From positions 4,841,053 through 4,905,052 of the forward strand of contig CM055109.1 in assembly GCA_029204225.1 (NCBI GenBank): DNA of 64,000 nucleotides. Direction: 5' to 3'. Position numbers and translations under genes: made by a program. Shown here one piece after another: positions 35,730 through 48,612 of this stretch (position 1 is its first letter; every line of letters starts with the position of its first letter). The notes beneath the pieces were generated by a model that saw nothing but the letters and a program-made list of their open reading frames with translations, made no database searches and was not told the DNA's origin. Source of the DNA: Diphasiastrum complanatum. Lineage: Eukaryota > Streptophyta > Lycopodiopsida > Lycopodiales > Lycopodiaceae.

Positions 35730-37560
35730 ACATTTAACATACTAACTAAGGTAGCATGTCTTTCCTTTGACAATGGCTTTGTCAGTAGATCAACCAATAT
35801 ACTATCTGCATGACAGTAACTTAATTTGACATTTTTATTCTGAACTTTCTCTCTTAGAAAATGAAATTGAACTTCAATATGATTAGTTCTAGAGTGAGTT
35901 TGTGGGCTAAAAAAAAAAGCTACGTAACTCTGATTGTCGCAATGGAGTATTTTTGGTCTGATATGTTGAAATTTCAGATCCTAGAGTAATCTTTTGAGCC
36001 AAATTATTTCCTTCGCTGCAGAGGTGGCTACAACATATTCAGAGTCAGTAGAAGACCAAAAAATGCATTTATGCTTTCGATTGTTCCATGAAATGGATCC
36101 TCCTACAAGAAAGCATAGGTAGCCAGGGGTGGATTTTCTGATATCCATGTCTCCAGCCCAATTTGAGTCAGAATAGGACTAAAGCATCTTTTGAGTTTCC
36201 ATCATAACACAAAGCATAGTGCTTCGTGGCTTGTATGTACCTCAATGTTATTTGTGAAGCTTTCCAGTGTGGTAGGCCTAGATTCGATGTGTACTGTGAC
36301 GTGTTGATTGTGTATGCCAGATTAAGTCATGTCTACATCATGACATACATGACTGATAGGAATATCTACACATCTCCTCCTTTTCTTGCTCAGTCTTTGG
36401 GCACTTTGATAGCTTGAATCTAGGATCCATGGGTGAGTCTATCGACTTGTAGTCTTCCATGCCAAACATGTGGAGTACATTGATTAGATACTTTTGCTGG
36501 CTTATGGCAATCCTTGTATTTGTTTTGTCTCTTGTGATCTCCATGTCGAGTAGATAGTGCATTCTGAGTCATTTCAAATTCCTTTAATAGTAGTGCTTTT
36601 TCATCTCATGCAATAGTTGATTCAAATTGCTAATGATAAACGAATCATCGACATATAATGCTATTATAACATAGCTTGAGCCTCTTTGCTGAAGTTACAT
36701 GTTCAAATCTACAAAACTAAAAATAAATTGGTGCTGCAATAAGAATCGGTGAATTCTATCAAACAGGCCCTTGGAGCTTGCTTTAGCCCATAGAGGGGTT
36801 TCTACAGCTTGCATACCACAAAGATAGATAGTCCGACATTTTTACATTCTCTCCTACAATTGGTGCATGATCTTCTGACCAGAGTCTGTGTCTCACTTGG
36901 ATTCTTTAAAGCAATTGAATGTCTCAAACTTGTTCTTAATGAACATTGTCCTGATAAATCTGGAATAATCATTGATAAAAGTGATAAAATATAGTGCAAA
37001 ACTTAAAGAGGGTATGGGGCCACACAAATCACTATGTATCAATTCTGGAATGGACTTAGCTCTAGTGGCTTGTCCTTTTGGGAATCTTGATCTAGACTAT
37101 TTTCCTAGTAAGCACATCTTAGAGACAACTTGAGTGTCTGTGGAGGCAGCATTTATGCTCATATCCTTGACTATATTATTATGATGCATGTACAAGATAA
37201 CTCTCATGTTTAAGTGTCCTAATCTTTGATGCCATAATTGGGCATTAGAATGGGTCACATTTGCTGTAAGTGCATAATCATGACTCAAGATATACAAATT
37301 TTCTTCTTTGTTTGTAGAGAGGATTTTATTAGATTATTCATCCAAGATGGTGTATCGTTTAGAGTTAAACAAAGTTCTATATCATTGATCTGTGATCTTG
37401 CTACTAGACAATAGATTATTTGTTAATTTGAATATGCTAAGTACACCATTGAGTAATCTAGAAATACCATTTGGAAACTGAATCGAGATATTGTATGATG
37501 TTCGAACGATGACATAGTATGTTTTAGATTCAGCAAAGGAAGAGCTCCATTTTGAGTGGT
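35730..37560 (-). mobile_element. Ty1/copia remnant: integrase, RT, RNase H
   Basis: Minus strand, in order: LWHQRLGHLN (about 37240, GAG-pre-integrase), KMCLLGK (integrase zinc site), FITFINDYSRF, then a direct junction near 36795 to PLYGLKQAPRA, so the N-terminal half of RT is deleted. There follow ALYVDDSFI (RT catalytic YVDD, intact), MHYLLDMEITRD and AISQQKYLINVLHMFGMED (to 36338), KCPKTEQEKEEM, the RNase H segment ISWNNRK and SSTDSEY, and finally HIEVQFHFLREKVQ and VDLLTKPLSKERHAT (about 35880-35755). Frames shift repeatedly. The three copia copies in this window lie within 10 kb but differ in sequence. Confidence 0.85.
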
Positions 37561-39073
37561 ACCATTCTGGCTTTGTTTCGAATATTTTTGTATTTTCGAA
37601 GACTATTCAAAAGTGTGTGCAAAACTGCAGACTGTCTCAAATAATAGTTTATTTCTGCATATTGTTGTAGAGAGTGAGTATTTACATGGTACAAGAGTAC
37701 TCGGAACATAGAATAGGTGAGTGGGAGTAAGATTAAACTCCAACAAAATATAGGTCCTCAATCTTATTTGAATCTCTTTAGTATTTTGAAAATCAATGTA
37801 ATGCATTGTTGATGTGCATCTCACTGGTTTCATGGTTAGAGATTGTTTTGCCAACCTTGCCACATCTAGGTTTGTTCCTTTGCGTATGAAACTTTCATAA
37901 AGGGCATGAAAAATAATTTGATATAAAAAGGTTTTAAATATGACCATGGAGATATTAATGTTGATAGTTTTACAATCTTTTCCACATAGTATTGGATTGG
38001 ATATCTAACAATTTGCATTAAAAAAATAGAAAGGGAGCAGGTGCAGAGAAGATCTTAGCATAATAAGCTATAAGAAAGTTTCACATTTTGAATGAAGTAT
38101 TTCTTAGGGTGTTTCTTAGGATGTCTTTGCTTATTGGGGAGAATAATCTGAAACATTAAATTCCAAAGAGTCTTTTAATGACTCCATGGGAGGTAACATG
38201 AAACTCTATCTTCATAAAGCCAAGGAGGAGGATAGTCAAGAAAGACAAAAAAGAAAAATGTTAAAATTCTTGTTGCTAATAATCAAGCAAGTACAATGGA
38301 AAAATGATTATCGAATATCTTAACCTAAGACTCATCTAGTTGATAGTGAAGATTAATACCATTGGCAAAATTGTGGTTTAATAAAATACCTTTTGGACAA
38401 TTTATTACTCTTAAATTAATAGCTCTTTGTCCATTCATATGAAAAAAAATTAGTGGTTTCATGGATAATGCACATAGATAGGTTGAAAGGGGCCAAGCTT
38501 GTCTTATTTAGCAACCAATATTAAAAGATTTAGTGAAGGACTCATTGAAATAAATGATAGAATTGCAACTATGATAAAAGAATTTAGAAAAATTGAAAGA
38601 CATAGGAGGCAATCCAATTATTTCACAACACCCAAATTTATCAAATGTCATGCATGTTTTGATGAAGCCATACTACTCATAGGTTAATACTTTTCCCAAG
38701 ATAGGCATTGGTCTAATGGTGAGGGTTTCAACACAATGAGTGTCTAGTAATCATGATTAGGAGAATATTTTCAAATGATTAATTCGATGAGCTATTGAGT
38801 CATATAGGAGACAAAGGTACTAGTTAAAAGGCTACATCATGATAGTAGTAGGTCTTGCTAACTTTCGTTATAATGTCAAGAGTACTTTAAAGGGAAAAAA
38901 GGTGCATGCATACTGTCAAATAACATGTATTGCATGCCATCATTAAAAGAAGCCTTTGGTGAATAGCTAGTTTTGTGATTTCCTTGATACAAACAAAGCT
39001 TCGTGTACTTGTTTTATTGAACAAAACATAGTGACCATTTCTTTTGTGCAAATAAGTTTCAAAAGATTATGGT

Positions 39074-39964
39074 GATGGAGGAAGTTGAAGTTCGAGAGGA
39101 AATACCCTCCCAACATGAGGGGAGGCAAAGAGGAGATAGATCAAAGCCAATATTCCACTAGGGCCGAGATCATTGCAGCATTACAACCGCAACCGGAGTG
39201 GTGAAACAAACTCCTAAAAGATAGCAGGCGGCTCCAAGAATACCTGAAGGCACCGGCATGAAAGCGAGTGGATCCCTTTTACATGTCGCTCAAACGCGGA
39301 AATCCATGGCCGGCAGAAAAGCCACGGGTGGAGTTGGTGAACTGGCCAGTGATTCCGAGAATTTCAAAGAGAATCTCCTCGGATGATCTGAGGCTGCGAT
39401 TACTCGATTTCGGACACAGGTACAAAACAAGTGCCGATCTATGTGTGCAAGAAAGTGCTAAATACTGACGATCTATGGCCTTTCTGGTGCAACAAGATTG
39501 CTTTTGGGACCGAGGCTTAGACCCAATCAAGGTCAATACCAATGTAGCCCTCCAGTCAGAAGAAGACCATGAGATGATGGCCCGGCTTTACTACAGAGCA
39601 GCCTTCATGTCGTCACGATATGTGATCATGGTGGAAGACTGGCAAGAAATGGGCTTTATTGAAAAGATAACAGAGTACTTGGGGCCACTCAACTTCGGAA
39701 GTAAGCTCCGCTTCCAAGTATTTGAAGCCTTGGGGCGAAAGATGAGTGAGCGAAGACAAAGGCACGATGGCGAGGCGAGCAGGACTCGTAAGAGGTTCTC
39801 AAGAGGGTTGGAATGTAGCGGCCATTGAGAGACCTTCATTTTTGAGAAACAATTTTGCGGATAATAAGCACCTAGTTTTACGGAAGCAAACGAAGATCCA
39901 TGCTTTTCCAAGTGCCGAGCGAAACGACATCACTGGTGTTGCAGTGGGTCCTGCAACAAATTAG
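39074..39964 (+). pseudogene. Retroelement gag-like ORF cluster, family not recognised
   Basis: Three consecutive open stretches in a GC-richer island: from an ATG at 39076 (EEVEVREEIPSQHEGRQRGD), 39268-39468 (PRVELVNWPVIPRIS), and 39475-39828 (EEDHEMMARLYYRAAFMSS, then WQEMGFIEKITEYLGPLNFG). Stops separate them. The LYYRA segment resembles VYYRATLF in the 46.4-46.7 kb ORF of this window, in a similar polar context, suggesting distant relatives. No nucleic-acid-binding or catalytic motif was found. A retroelement structural protein is my best guess. Confidence 0.35.
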
Positions 39965-40149
39965 GGGTGGATAATGTTAGCGGATTCCAGAGAATCCCTA
40001 GATGACGAGCCAAGCTGAAGACACATAATATCTCTCACCCATGACCGAGGAGGTCTTAGAAGGAGGAGAGCAGAAGAAGCTGAGAGCCGAGCATGAGAGC
40101 CGGGAAATTACTAGCTAGGATGACAATGAACTATCTATGTGAGCCTACA

Positions 40150-42450
40150 TGCCAACTCTGATTTGACCAGTCTATAGGCCTCCCACCAAGGAGCCTATCT
40201 CCTCACAACATCCATCATAGCGTCCAAGCCAAAGCAAATGCAAACTAGATCCACTATCATGATGAATAACTCACCCACGATCCATAGCATATCAGGTAGG
40301 ATAGCTCCAGAACACTGTACCCTATACCATCCGATCACCAGGTATCCATTACCCACTGATAGCTCCCCAAGAATCTGTCCACCTGTAGTGCAACTAGACT
40401 CCAACTGGATCTAACCAAAAGCTGCATCTTGCTTACCAAAAGATGATGGATAGAAATAACATGTGACACCAACCTGGAGACTACCGTGCATATAGCCATG
40501 CAGCTCACCTGATCACTCGCCAAAGTATCAACTGTCACTCCCTGAGCAACCATCTCCATCCCTGTCAGCTCACAACCATGGGCATGCTGGATCCACATCA
40601 CCCCGTAATGCACTCGATGCACCACTAGGTACACTCCATGCCACCTACCTCCAAGTAGGCTTGACCCGTCCCTAGTCACCATATGATGCACCAACTAAAG
40701 AACATCGTCCATACACCAAATGACATATCGTACCTGAGCAACTATAGCATCACTTTGAGTGCCACCCCAATGGACTCATCATCCACATACTATGCTCACC
40801 TGATGTCTCCGATCCTGGTCACCATCCTGCTAGACAAGCCAAACTCCAAAGCATCACCTACTCCACCTGGCTCCTAGCATCTACTCACTCTCCATGGCTA
40901 TGTGCCACCTGACACCATGCCAACGCAAGCATATCCCTGAGTCGTCGCTCATGAGATCTTGAGACTACTATCTCCCTGATCGTACTGAGGCATATGGCTC
41001 TGAGTGACTTCCTCTAGGCTTATCCCTGATCTCACCACTTGAGAGAATCTGCACCATGGAAATTCCAACACCTGTGCCAAGCCTAGACTCCTGCAAATAT
41101 AGCCAAATGCATGAAAGCTATAGATAGCTTATCCACACCTGTGATAGTAGATGTCTCCCCATTGATGCCAATGTCCAAAACTGTCCCCCTGTTGTAATGC
41201 CATCCGGTACTCCCAAATGAGCACACCATAAAGTCCTCGCCATCAGTGTCCCCTCCAGTAGATTGCTAGCAAAATACTCATCGTTTGCCCTCCGATCACA
41301 CCCCGTGCGATCTCCATCAGCTCTCCAACCTAGAGTTGGCCCTCAAAGCTTCACGCTTTGACCGTTTGCGTTTGTAGTGTTCTGATTCCATCATGAATCC
41401 CACCTGTAAGTCGTGTCCATGCCAATGACTCAAGTTTAATATGAAATAGCTGCCCCCTGATGATCATCCCATGTCATCCTACAGTGCTATCCCTACCAGG
41501 TTTTCCAATGTCATCCCTGATCACAAAGATCTGAGCATCTACCCTGCAGTGCCCACATGTATTCCCCCAAGCTAGCTCCAAGCTGCTCCTGTGAATGGTT
41601 CCAAACCACTCCCTAAGAATACACTGAGATGTGAACTCCAAAGCCACCATCAAGTCCCTCACATGACTGTGCATGCCAGTATCCCTCCAAGTGAACATGC
41701 GAGATCTTCCATGGCCCAAACCAAATGATTTGCACCCTGTCATCACTGAAATCTGCATCCCTGATGCAATACTGATATGGCAAATTGACTTGACTTATCC
41801 AAATTGGCAGTTGAAGTGTATCTCCTTGATGACAAACCTGATACATTGCTCCACAGCTACAATGGCTTGATCAAAATTGATTTACCGATTGCAAAACTGC
41901 AAAACCATCACACTCACCACTCGCCAAGAGCATCCAAAGTGTGATTATTGACTCGTTCTTCAGCCTCTGCGTGTCTCACACACAACTCATCTAATGCAAG
42001 TTCACTATCTTGCCCAATGGCTTTCAACTGGCACCACTTCGCACTTCCATCACCTGTGACCACCAATATGTGTGTACCTCCAAGCTAGCCCATATTTCCC
42101 TCTGAACAAGAAATTTCCAAGCTACAGATGCATGTGTCAATGTAGCTATCACCTGACTCGACAATGCCACTGCTGATCATACCTGTGAGAGCGTTACCCC
42201 AAAATGCCACTTGAAGTTGGTTGGTTCTAACTCCAAAAGTTGAGCCTGATCACAAGAATTTTTCACCTGTGATCGGCATACCATGCCTACCTCTCACTTG
42301 TGATTGCTTGCCCTCTCAAAATTGTCGCCAATGATGAGTAGTCATGCTGCCAAACTGCACTTTCATCGCCAATACTAGCTTTCTCTACACAAGTCCGCTA
42401 CCATTCACCCTCATACTACATTTATTGCCTCCAAACGCCACGTTAGGAGT
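40150..42450. other. C-rich, G-poor non-coding block
   Basis: About 2.3 kb in which C greatly outnumbers G on the plus strand and short words such as CCCTGAT, CACCTG and CCAT recur. ORFs are short on both strands and show no known motif. It is probably decayed retroelement sequence transcribed from the minus strand (see the LTR-like promoter at 43.6 kb). Confidence 0.4.
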
Positions 42451-43199
42451 AAGTAATAATGATTCTGAACAATAATGCCTCATTGTACCGCCCTGTAGCA
42501 GGTTTCACCAGCCAAAAATTGCCCCAAATTTGGCCTTACGATACCCAAATGGCGAATGTAGCCCACCACTAGGTCACTCGCACTCCGCTCAATAGAATGG
42601 TGACAAAAACTCTCTGAAACAGTTTCTCCCTACTCTGTGACATTTCTCTATCCGCTGGCTCTGAGCAGTTAGTTTCAGGGGTCATTTTGGCCCAAGGATG
42701 GCCAAAAAAGGTGCCCTCTAGCCAAAGATAGGTCCATTTCCAGAATGCCTTGCAAATTTGAACTGTAACTTCAAACTGAAGTTTCTTAATGAAGTGAAGT
42801 CCACTTTGGACTTCAGGTCCCTCTAATGAGTTTCACATTGAAAATTTTTATTGAAGAGAAGGGTGCCTTTGCCCTTCAGGCCCATTCACTTGCCATCTAA
42901 CGGATCCCTGAGCTCACAATCTTGACTGTTGATCTCCATGGATTCTCCATCCAATGATCCTGCGCATTTCAGCGCATCGAACTCCATGATTCCAGCCGCT
43001 ATGCACTTTGAGATGCTACCTTCATCCTCACACTGGCTGCGCGTGAGCCTCCACACGGGTCCTCTCTCTTCTTCTTCCTTCACCTTGCTTTTTGGCTATG
43101 GTGATTCCAAAAGGGTTTTTGTGGCTGCCTACTCCTTTTCTGATCTCGCGCCCTCTCTTCTCTATGGCTATCCACGACCACTAGAGATTCTCTTGGCAG

Positions 43200-43910
43200 T
43201 AGTAGGGCGCCCACCATTAGCCTTTCACAATAATTACATCATAAAAAACATTTAGAGCTTACATAAAATGTATATCAGATTAACTCTGATTTCTAACTAC
43301 AAATCCATCTCTCCCACTGACAGGCTGGGAATACACGCTGTGATCTGAGAAACGCTTCTGTTTGGAAACTGTTCTAATAAGAAGATCAAACCGTAAGAAC
43401 CGTAACTAACTAAAGAACGAACGAAGAAGATAAAAGAAGAGGAAACCGTGTTCACAAATTTAGTGGATGAACATGTCCCACACCATAAGCAAGATCTAAA
43501 CCCTTAGCATACTACACACAAGAATTACTCTACACACTAGTAGCCACACTAGAGCACAAGCAAGGTAAGCAAAAGAGATCTTTCCCTCTCCCAATGGGCG
43601 CCCTACTCCTCTTATATAGATGGCATTTAGTTCTCTCCAATACACTATGGAGTTCCATGCACATCCAATGAGGAAGAGAGAGGCCTAGAGGAGTTCAAGA
43701 GCCTTGATAGGCTTATGAAAGGTCATCAGACATCTTCCATAACTTATGACTCTTTGATTACTATTCTTGTGGAACTTGAAACTCAATGGACCCTTTAGGA
43801 GGGCACCCTCCTACTAGGATCCATTGCCCAAGTTGTGTTTGTATACTTTGGTCCGAGACCAATAAAGTGATATGGTTCAAGGTTGAGGCCCAAGGTATAG
43901 AAATATAGTC
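43200..43910 (-). promoter_or_regulatory. LTR-like promoter region
   Basis: The minus strand carries TATATAAG at 43618-43611, followed by AGGAGTAGGGCGCCC and a CT/GA-rich leader. A second GGGCGCCC palindrome lies at about 43207. This looks like a retrotransposon U3-R region firing toward the C-skewed block. No primer-binding site was found, so it is an inference. Confidence 0.35.
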
Positions 43911-43944
43911 ATCAAATGACTTTCTAAGACCTTTCTAGGTTCAG

Positions 43945-44144
43945 AAAGATCTTCGATCCGAAGATCTGGTCCTAATGTACAAAACCAAGGCGATCAAGGG
44001 AAAGTTGAAGCTCACAGGCGAAGGCCCGTTCTGAATAAAGGAGATCCTCAATCATGGAGCCGTGAACCTCGAGAAGTTAGATGGGATGCCATTTGACATG
44101 GCCATCAATGGTAGCCGATTGCACAAATATTGGCCACCACAATG
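43945..44144 (+). mobile_element. Ty3/gypsy integrase C-terminal end
   Basis: Plus frame reads DLVLMYKTKAIKGKLKL, TGEGPF, a stop, IKEILNHGAVNLEKLDGMPF and NGSRLHKYW. This is the conserved gypsy integrase C-terminal domain (DLVLxxxxxxxGKLxxxxxGPYxIKEVxxNGAVxLxxLDG...NGxxLKxYY). It ends at TGA 44142-44144, the usual place of a pol stop. Nothing of the catalytic core was recognised upstream. Confidence 0.8.
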
Positions 44145-44234
44145 AAACGGATTAGGGATGGTGATGACAAGTCACAAAAAGTCCATCTTCAAAGTCATCA
44201 CCGCCAGATCTAGAGAAATTTAGTCAGATCAAGC

Positions 44235-44310
44235 TAGATCCACTAAGATCCAGCAAGATCTGACAAGATCCAACAACATCCCACAAGATCCAAGTGAGAT
44301 CTAGATCCAG
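44235..44310. repeat. AAGATC(C/T)-rich short repeat
   Basis: CAAGATC or TAAGATCC recurs every 8-16 bp about six times, just downstream of the gypsy pol stop. Low-complexity repeats are common in the 3' non-coding part of gypsy elements. Confidence 0.5.
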
Positions 44311-45053
44311 AGATCAACAGGGAAGCAGATCATCAGGTTGTATCAATCAGCTTTCATTTTTGCAAATCAGAGACAACAATCTCAAGAAAACGTAGCAAAA
44401 TATAGACAAAAATCACTTAAACTGATGGATCAACTACCAAATGTCCATCAAAATTTCCAGAGAGCTCTCCATAGTTAGATCTGACCTAGATGCAATGGTA
44501 CATCAGTCTACAAGAGTTAGGGATCAAAGAATCTCAAGATCTCATCAAAAAAACACTCAAGAAGGGCATTTTTTCATGATCTTTTGAGATCCCTTGGGAG
44601 CTAACACTTGAAACTTTGTCAATCACTAATTCTGACTCAGATGTATCTATGAAAATTATGTGAGAGTTACTGATTGAAAAATCATTCTGAGTGTCTATGA
44701 GGGTTCAGGAAAGCAGAATCTTTGGAACCTTTGTAGAGCATCAAGATCAACGAACCAACCTTTGCAGAGGGCATAAATGGATTCAAAGTAGTGAATTTAG
44801 CCTGCCTACATGGTTTGATTTTGAAAATCCATTATATGGAGCAAGTTGTGCCAAAGATCACCTCTTGCGAGAGTTGAACCCTCGCAGACAATCTGAACTC
44901 TCGCAGAACCTTCGCAGGGCAGTCAAATCACCTTCTAAACCTTCACAGAGTTCTCTGAGGTCTTAGAATATTGTGAAGAAGGTACCTACAAAAATTTGGT
45001 TGGAACTGAGCTAGGAAAAGTGCAATTCATCTAATATGCACTCTAAATTTCGC

Positions 45054-45061
45054 TATATAAG
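45054..45061 (+). promoter_or_regulatory. TATA-box-like site before the 45.3-kb ORF
   Basis: CTATATAAGAGAAG lies about 280 bp upstream of the ATG at 45337. The 150 bp before it holds three copies of a GAAC(C/T)(C/T)TCGCAG motif (44875-44930). It fits a retroelement-internal or LTR promoter. Confidence 0.45.
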
Positions 45062-45336
45062 AGAAGAATTCGAGTCATTTGTCACTTCACTCAGCAAAGC
45101 TCTACCAAATTTTCGACCAAAATTTCCAAATTATCCGATTGCAACCAAACTTCTCACAAGCCTTCATCTACACTCACAACTATCAGATCCACATTCACTA
45201 CCAGCATTATGACTTGTACTCCCCATTTTTGTCCTTTTCTAGTTTTTCAGCCTGTTTACTATTTTACCCGTCTTTTTCCACCTTTTAAATGCCTTTCCAT
45301 CGTTTTCCATTTCCTCCGTAACATTTATCCGCTAAC

Positions 45337-46710
45337 ATGACTTCTTCTTCTTCTATTGATGACTCGGGCACCAAGCAGGTCATCCAACGCGAAATACCCT
45401 TTGCTACCCAGATCTGGGCCCTATCTTCTGATGCCTTGATCAAACCTTGGCTCAGGCTGTTGCTTCCCTCCTTGAAGCAATGTACCCGACACTATTCTGT
45501 TTTGATATTAACATGGGCCTCACACTCCATGCCTACGCAACCTGGGATGCACCCAAGTCGCGCTTCCACATCATGTACTAAGGTACCACGTACAAGAAGG
45601 TACGTGTAAACGCTAACTCCATAGTCACCATCGGCATAGTGTATTGCCAAGCCAAAACCATCATCAAACCCTATGTAACCAAGACTGCTCCTGAGATCCC
45701 AATCCAGACTAACAACGAGTACTAATCATAGTGCAATCTTTCAGTCCTACTACTGTATCATTCTTTGTGCATATGTGAATCTTTCAGTTTGAACGTTCTG
45801 CTGCTAACTGTGTGCTTCCGATCCACACACCAAGCTCGCTCCCAGCTTCCGCTCATTCCCACTGATTTCCGACAGGAAACACATGGAGCAGCAATCTCAA
45901 CTAGTCCCTGTGGTGATTCCACTACCACCTGTGAAAGACCCTGCCAGCTCCAGCTCCAACTCCAGCCAAGACAAGGGCAAACAGGCAGAAGGAGCAACAA
46001 TATAGGATCAGGGCTGACATGTAGCTGATTCCAGAATCCAAGACCTGAGCCAGGACACAGATCCGAGCCAAAGCCAAGGGGAGCACCAAGCCTCCACATC
46101 TCACACTGGCAGATATCTTTTTCAGCGCAAACAATCAAGGGCAACGAGCTGCAAGCTCTTCCAGCGCTACAACCATAGCCAGAGTGGCGTCAACAGCTTT
46201 TTGAGCGAGACCATGTGGCCATCAAGGCCTATGTGACTACTTCACGACAATTACAGGTGAACGCACATTTTCTCCCCTGCACGCAACGATCTAAATGGGC
46301 GGAATGTGGCACTCCCTTGGACCACCTCACCATTCAGAATTGCAACTGGCTAAAGATTTCTGCAAAATATGGCTAGAATACGGATGTAAATGCCAGAAGG
46401 GCTCACCCAATTTTCCAAGAAATATTTCAATTGTCCTGATCCAACAGTCCGCACGGCAGCCACTTACGCCCAGGACCTAGAACATTTGATGGGCATTGAA
46501 ACTAAGTGTGACAATCTCCTCCCAAACATATTCTTTGATCCAAATAAAGTGCTAGCCTCTGATAAGATTGAAGATCAGTTACATGTAGTGCGCGTCTATT
46601 ACAGAGCAACACTCTTTGGCGATCCATGGACGCAAAGATTCCAAGCGTGGATTGACCAACATTGGCTAACAGGAGTCCACAAGTCCCTCTTAGCTAACCT
46701 CCTCCTCCTC

Positions 46711-46720
<10 letters not shown>
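45337..46720 (+). pseudogene. ORF downstream of gypsy integrase, unrecognised (accessory or gag-like)
   Basis: Starts with an ATG and a Ser-rich N-terminus (MTSSSSIDDSGTKQVIQREI). After a one-base shift near 45433 a globular segment follows (LDQTLAQAVASLLEAMYPTL; FDINMGLTLHAYATWDA; YKKVRVNANSIVTIGIVYCQ), broken by one TAA and ending at a TAA at 45723. Then comes a Pro/Ser/Gln-rich linker (LVPVVIPLPPVKDPASSSSN), more stops, and a last open stretch from 46390 (FNCPDPTVRTAATYAQDLEH, then VVRVYYRATLFGDPW) running into a (CT)n tract. The position, 1.2 kb after a gypsy pol stop on the same strand, suits the extra 3' ORF of Athila-like gypsy elements, but I see no transmembrane or env-like feature. 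A gag of a following element is the alternative. Confidence 0.4.

Positions 46721-46767
<47 letters not shown>
46701..46767. repeat. (CTC)n-(CT)n microsatellite
   Basis: Short CTC run passing into about 55 bp of CT, truncating the 45.3-46.7 kb coding remnant. Confidence 0.95.
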
Positions 46768-46769
<2 letters not shown>

Positions 46770-46906
46770 GCTATTCAATGCCTGCTATTGCTATTGTTGT
46801 TTTGCTTTTGCTTTCAAGTTTTCATGCTTTTTGGTTTCAATGGTTTATGTTTCTCCCTTAGCAAGTACAATGAGCAAGTGAGCTAACCTCCCCTCCCCTC
46901 TCAAAC

Positions 46907-47153
<247 letters not shown>

Positions 47154-48524
47154 TTTTTCACTACAAATCATGATGTATGTTGGGTTAGTGCAGGGGAGTG
47201 TAGTGTTAAAGGTGATAGTGTTAGTGTAAAGGGTAGAAAGCAACTAAAAGTAGCATCTTAGCATAGTTAGGCACCTATCCAGTGAACTAACCCTCTTTGA
47301 CAGGAGGAAGGGCTACTCACCGACTAAATCTACATCCCTACAATATCCTAGCTCTTCCTCATACATTAAGTGTGGCATTCCATGCTTCCAAAGCCCAACT
47401 CACTCACAAAGTTGCCTCACCTATGTCTTGGAAGATCCATATGTTCTTCCCAAAGAACAAACCTCACATTGAGGAATGTTTTGAATAGATGTAATACCCT
47501 AATACAAAGCATTTTTCGAAATATCAAGTATATTCGATTTTATGCCTAAAAGATGATGACTTTGCTAAGAATGTGCTTGTTTATGCAATTTCCTATCATT
47601 CATATTCTATTGTAAGAATTGAGAGTTTTGCATCTTCGCATTTGATCTTTCATTGGGAGTATTAATAATCATGATTTTAAGTTTTCTGTCATGCACTATA
47701 GATAGATTGTCGAATGTGTGTACTATGATCCATGCTTTAGTTCTTCTAATGTATGAGTTTCAAGTGCTTATGAACTAAGCATTGCTCGATGTCTGAAAGT
47801 GAACTTGTTCGAGCTTGTCAATAGTAAGTTTTCATACAATCGCTTATTATTCAAGGTGAAGTATTAGATGGATTCACCTAAGGTCACAAGAGTCTAAAGT
47901 CAGTCTATTTCACGTGTTGATCTTGGCTAAATTCTGAGTCTGTTGATATGGTATAGAAGATCTAGTACCTATTCAGAAAAAAGTTCCATTGTTGAATGTT
48001 GAACTCCTAGGATTGTTCAGATATAGTTCACTGTCAAATAATTAAGTTTGATAGTTCGAGCTATGTTTAACAAAGCCTAGAATTTGAATGTGGGAAAGAA
48101 CTCTATTAGATTAAGTGGAACAAAATTCAGCAACCCTTATGGTCATTTAATTTTGATAAATATATATCATATGCCAATAGACAAGATTTTTTCAAACATC
48201 TGTAAACATTATAGAGTATGAACATTTCACCAGAGTTGTTTGAAACTCTGAAAAGTAAATTTGTTGATTGAAATTCGTTACTTCATCAAGGTAGTACTGG
48301 CTGTTCTTTCGAATATTTGAAGATAACCGGGTTTTCATATGTAAAGACATAAACAACGTTATAACTCCAATAACGTGAATAATCTATCCTTGTGGGAATG
48401 ATAATCCTTTGTACTACTTTAAGAATCTTCTAATCTGAAGTGAACACGCTACGTCAACAGACATCCAAGACCACTTTTATACTGCCATAGCCCAAGCCAT
48501 ACTTTTGAGGGTGCTTATGGGATT

Positions 48525-48612
48525 AACAACTCCCCATGCATGTCCACTCTAGTGGTTTTATAACTTGTTACAACTCCCCATGCATGTCCACTCTTTATAA
48601 CTTGATACAAGT
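48525..48612. repeat. Tandem duplication of about 44 bp
   Basis: ACAACTCCCCATGCATGTCC followed by ACTCT and TTATAACTTG occurs twice in succession, at about 48527 and 48571. The second copy lacks a short AGTGGTT piece. Confidence 0.8.

Noticed and set aside
42886-43255. Small ORFs on both strands around 43.0 kb
   Set aside because: Short, overlapping antisense, no family; the region looks like LTR or leader sequence.
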